DNA of 6,155 nt from NCBI GenBank assembly GCA_007126995.1, contig SLAD01000364.1, forward strand, positions 1 to 6,155, given 5' to 3'. The position numbers and the translations under genes are program-made. The stretch is from Kiritimatiellia bacterium. GTDB taxonomy: Bacteria > Verrucomicrobiota > Kiritimatiellia > SLAD01. The notes below the pieces were generated by a model. That model worked only from the letters and a program-made list of their open reading frames with translations. It did no database searches and was not told where the DNA came from. Below, piece after piece: positions 5,515 to 6,155 of the stretch (the first letter of the stretch is position 1; every line of letters begins with the position of its first letter).

Positions 5515-5532
5515 CAGGCCTTACTCTATGAT
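5504..5532 (+). promoter_or_regulatory. candidate promoter for proS
   Basis: TTGGTG (5504-5509) and TATGAT (5527-5532) are 17 nt apart. The -10 matches consensus at 5 of 6 positions, the -35 only at the three leading bases. The -35 lies inside the start of the divergent TPR gene, and the leader to proS would be about 60 nt. Consensus match only. Confidence 0.35.
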
Positions 5533-5586
5533 GATTTAGGCCGCCATTCAAGGGCCATCGCGGTGCGATGTCCGAGCCAACAATCT

Positions 5587-5592
5587 AAGGAG
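5587..5592 (+). promoter_or_regulatory. ribosome binding site of proS
   Basis: AAGGAG is 5 nt before the ATG at 5598 and confirms this start, which also gives the expected N-terminus. Confidence 0.8.
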
Positions 5593-5597
5593 AAACG

Positions 5598-6044
5598 ATG
5601 ATACGCTGGAGTCAACAATGTATACCCACACTGAAGGAGTCGCCGCAAGACGCTGAGATTCCTAGTCACCAATTGATGCTGCGGGCGGGCTTGATCCGGA
5701 AGCTGGCGGGTGGCCTCTACACCTTTTTGCCGATGGGCTTGCGCGCATTGCGCCATGTCGAGCGGATCGTGCGCGAGGAAATGGACCGGGCCGGCGCACT
5801 GGAAATTTTGATGCCCGCGCTGCATCCACGGGAAATCTGGGACCGTACCGGTCGCTACGACGTGCTCAGCGATGTCATGTTCAAGATCGAGGATCGCCAG
5901 CAGCGCGAACTGGTACTGGGGCCGACCCACGAAGAAATTGTGACGGATTTGGTGGCCCGCGAGATCAATTCGGTATTGTGCACCAAATTGGCATGGGTTA
6001 CTTCCACACCTTTGGGACTGCCTGTTGATCCCGAAGTATACTGA
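5598..6044 (+). CDS. proS: prolyl-tRNA synthetase, N-terminal fragment with foreign tail
   Basis: ProS charges tRNA-Pro with proline; it is a class II synthetase of roughly 570 residues in the bacterial form. Residues 1-125 match its N-terminus very well: MIRWSQQCIPTLKE, AEIPSHQLMLRAGLIRKLAG, GLYTFLPMGLRALRHVERIV, REEMDRAGALEILMPALHP, and LVLGPTHEEIVTDLVAREI, where GPTHEE is the class II motif 2 region. After Ser125 (5970-5972) the expected SYRQLP-like sequence with the RDE and GRE motifs is missing. The frame runs 23 more unrelated residues, which are antisense to an acyl-AMP ligase, and stops at 6044. The real gene is therefore cut off near 5972. A normal, essential full-length gene probably existed in the organism, so I favour a chimeric join over a true pseudogene. 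Confidence 0.9.
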   Translation: MIRWSQQCIPTLKESPQDAEIPSHQLMLRAGLIRKLAGGLYTFLPMGLRALRHVERIVREEMDRAGALEILMPALHPREIWDRTGRYDVLSDVMFKIEDRQQRELVLGPTHEEIVTDLVAREINSVLCTKLAWVTSTPLGLPVDPEVY

Positions 6045-6155
6045 AGAAAGGCCACTTCCTCGGGCTTCACTTCCGGCAGGTCCATGGCGGGTGCTCCAGA
6101 CATGTCTTCGATCGTGAGCCATTTGAGATCCTTGAGCTCTTCCCTTTCGGCAAAC
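5960..6155 (-). CDS. acyl-AMP ligase / AMP-binding adenylation domain, internal fragment
   Basis: The minus strand is open from the window end. It encodes FAEREELKDLKWLTIEDMSG, then APAMDLPEVKPEEVAFLQYT, then SGSTGSPKGVEVTHANLVHN and TELI. AFLQYTSGSTGSPKGV followed by THANLVHN is the P-loop-like core (A3 motif) of adenylate-forming enzymes, and the LQYTSGSTG plus N-L-HN form is typical of fatty acyl-AMP ligases, which activate fatty acids for lipid or polyketide/peptide assembly. The N-terminal ~150 residues lie outside the window. The 3' side ends in the proS junction near 5960-5972: the frame continues to 5855, but only as antisense to proS. The family is clear; FAAL rather than another AMP-binding enzyme is probable. 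Confidence 0.8.

Noticed and set aside
4911..5531. 206-residue plus-strand ORF
   Set aside because: Rich in Arg, Pro and Ser, no family pattern, entirely antisense to the TPR gene and lacking a good ribosome binding site.
5515..5597. Promoter for the TPR gene (TTGAAT/TAGAGT on the minus strand)
   Set aside because: The transcript would start at or next to the ATG and would drop the Shine-Dalgarno, so the match is probably chance.
5526..6122. 198-residue minus-strand ORF across the proS region
   Set aside because: Antisense to proS in one part and in the wrong frame for the acyl-AMP ligase in the other; no recognisable motif.

Overview
The window looks like a chromosomal stretch from a PVC-superphylum bacterium, most likely Verrucomicrobiota, Kiritimatiellota or a relative. 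The best lineage marker is a 51-residue basic protein at 2878-3033. It resembles the small basic protein family (TIGR04137, by memory) that I know only from Chlamydiae, Verrucomicrobia and close relatives. The core genes have GC near 60% and the usual bacterial codon use.

Positions 2-2782 hold a tight plus-strand cluster: the 3' part of ribH (lumazine synthase), nusB, ftsY and ribD. Junctions are +5, +2 and -4 nt, so this reads as one operon in which two riboflavin genes flank an antitermination factor and the SRP receptor. A separate good promoter (2817-2844) then starts a two-gene unit: the small basic protein and, one base later, an RluB/RsuA-type rRNA pseudouridine synthase that ends at 3757. 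Both products point to the ribosome.

Positions 3758-4560 differ. A lower-GC minus-strand gene for a nucleoside 2-deoxyribosyltransferase-like protein (3967-4380) sits between two intergenic inverted-repeat elements. The one at 4505-4561 is a clear REP-like doublet: two inverted 24-nt units, each with a GTAG head and a tetraloop hairpin, whose stems differ by compensatory changes. The one at 3799-3898 has inverted GGAG-headed arms about 63 nt apart. Next comes a minus-strand gene for an exported or membrane-anchored TPR protein (4558-5514), whose stop codon lies inside the GTAG of the REP unit.

ProS (prolyl-tRNA synthetase) starts divergently at 5598 with a strong Shine-Dalgarno. Its homology stops after about 125 residues, near 5972. 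From there to the window end the minus strand encodes part of an acyl-AMP ligase (FAAL-type adenylation core, YTSGSTGSPKG). Two unrelated genes are therefore joined head to head through a short shared sequence. This is most simply an assembly or amplification chimera at a contig end, with a real inversion as the alternative. I saw no tRNA, rRNA, CRISPR array, insertion sequence or classical U-tract terminator, and no convincing new multi-gene system. The most unusual items are the REP-like doublets, the flanked low-GC gene and the proS/FAAL junction.
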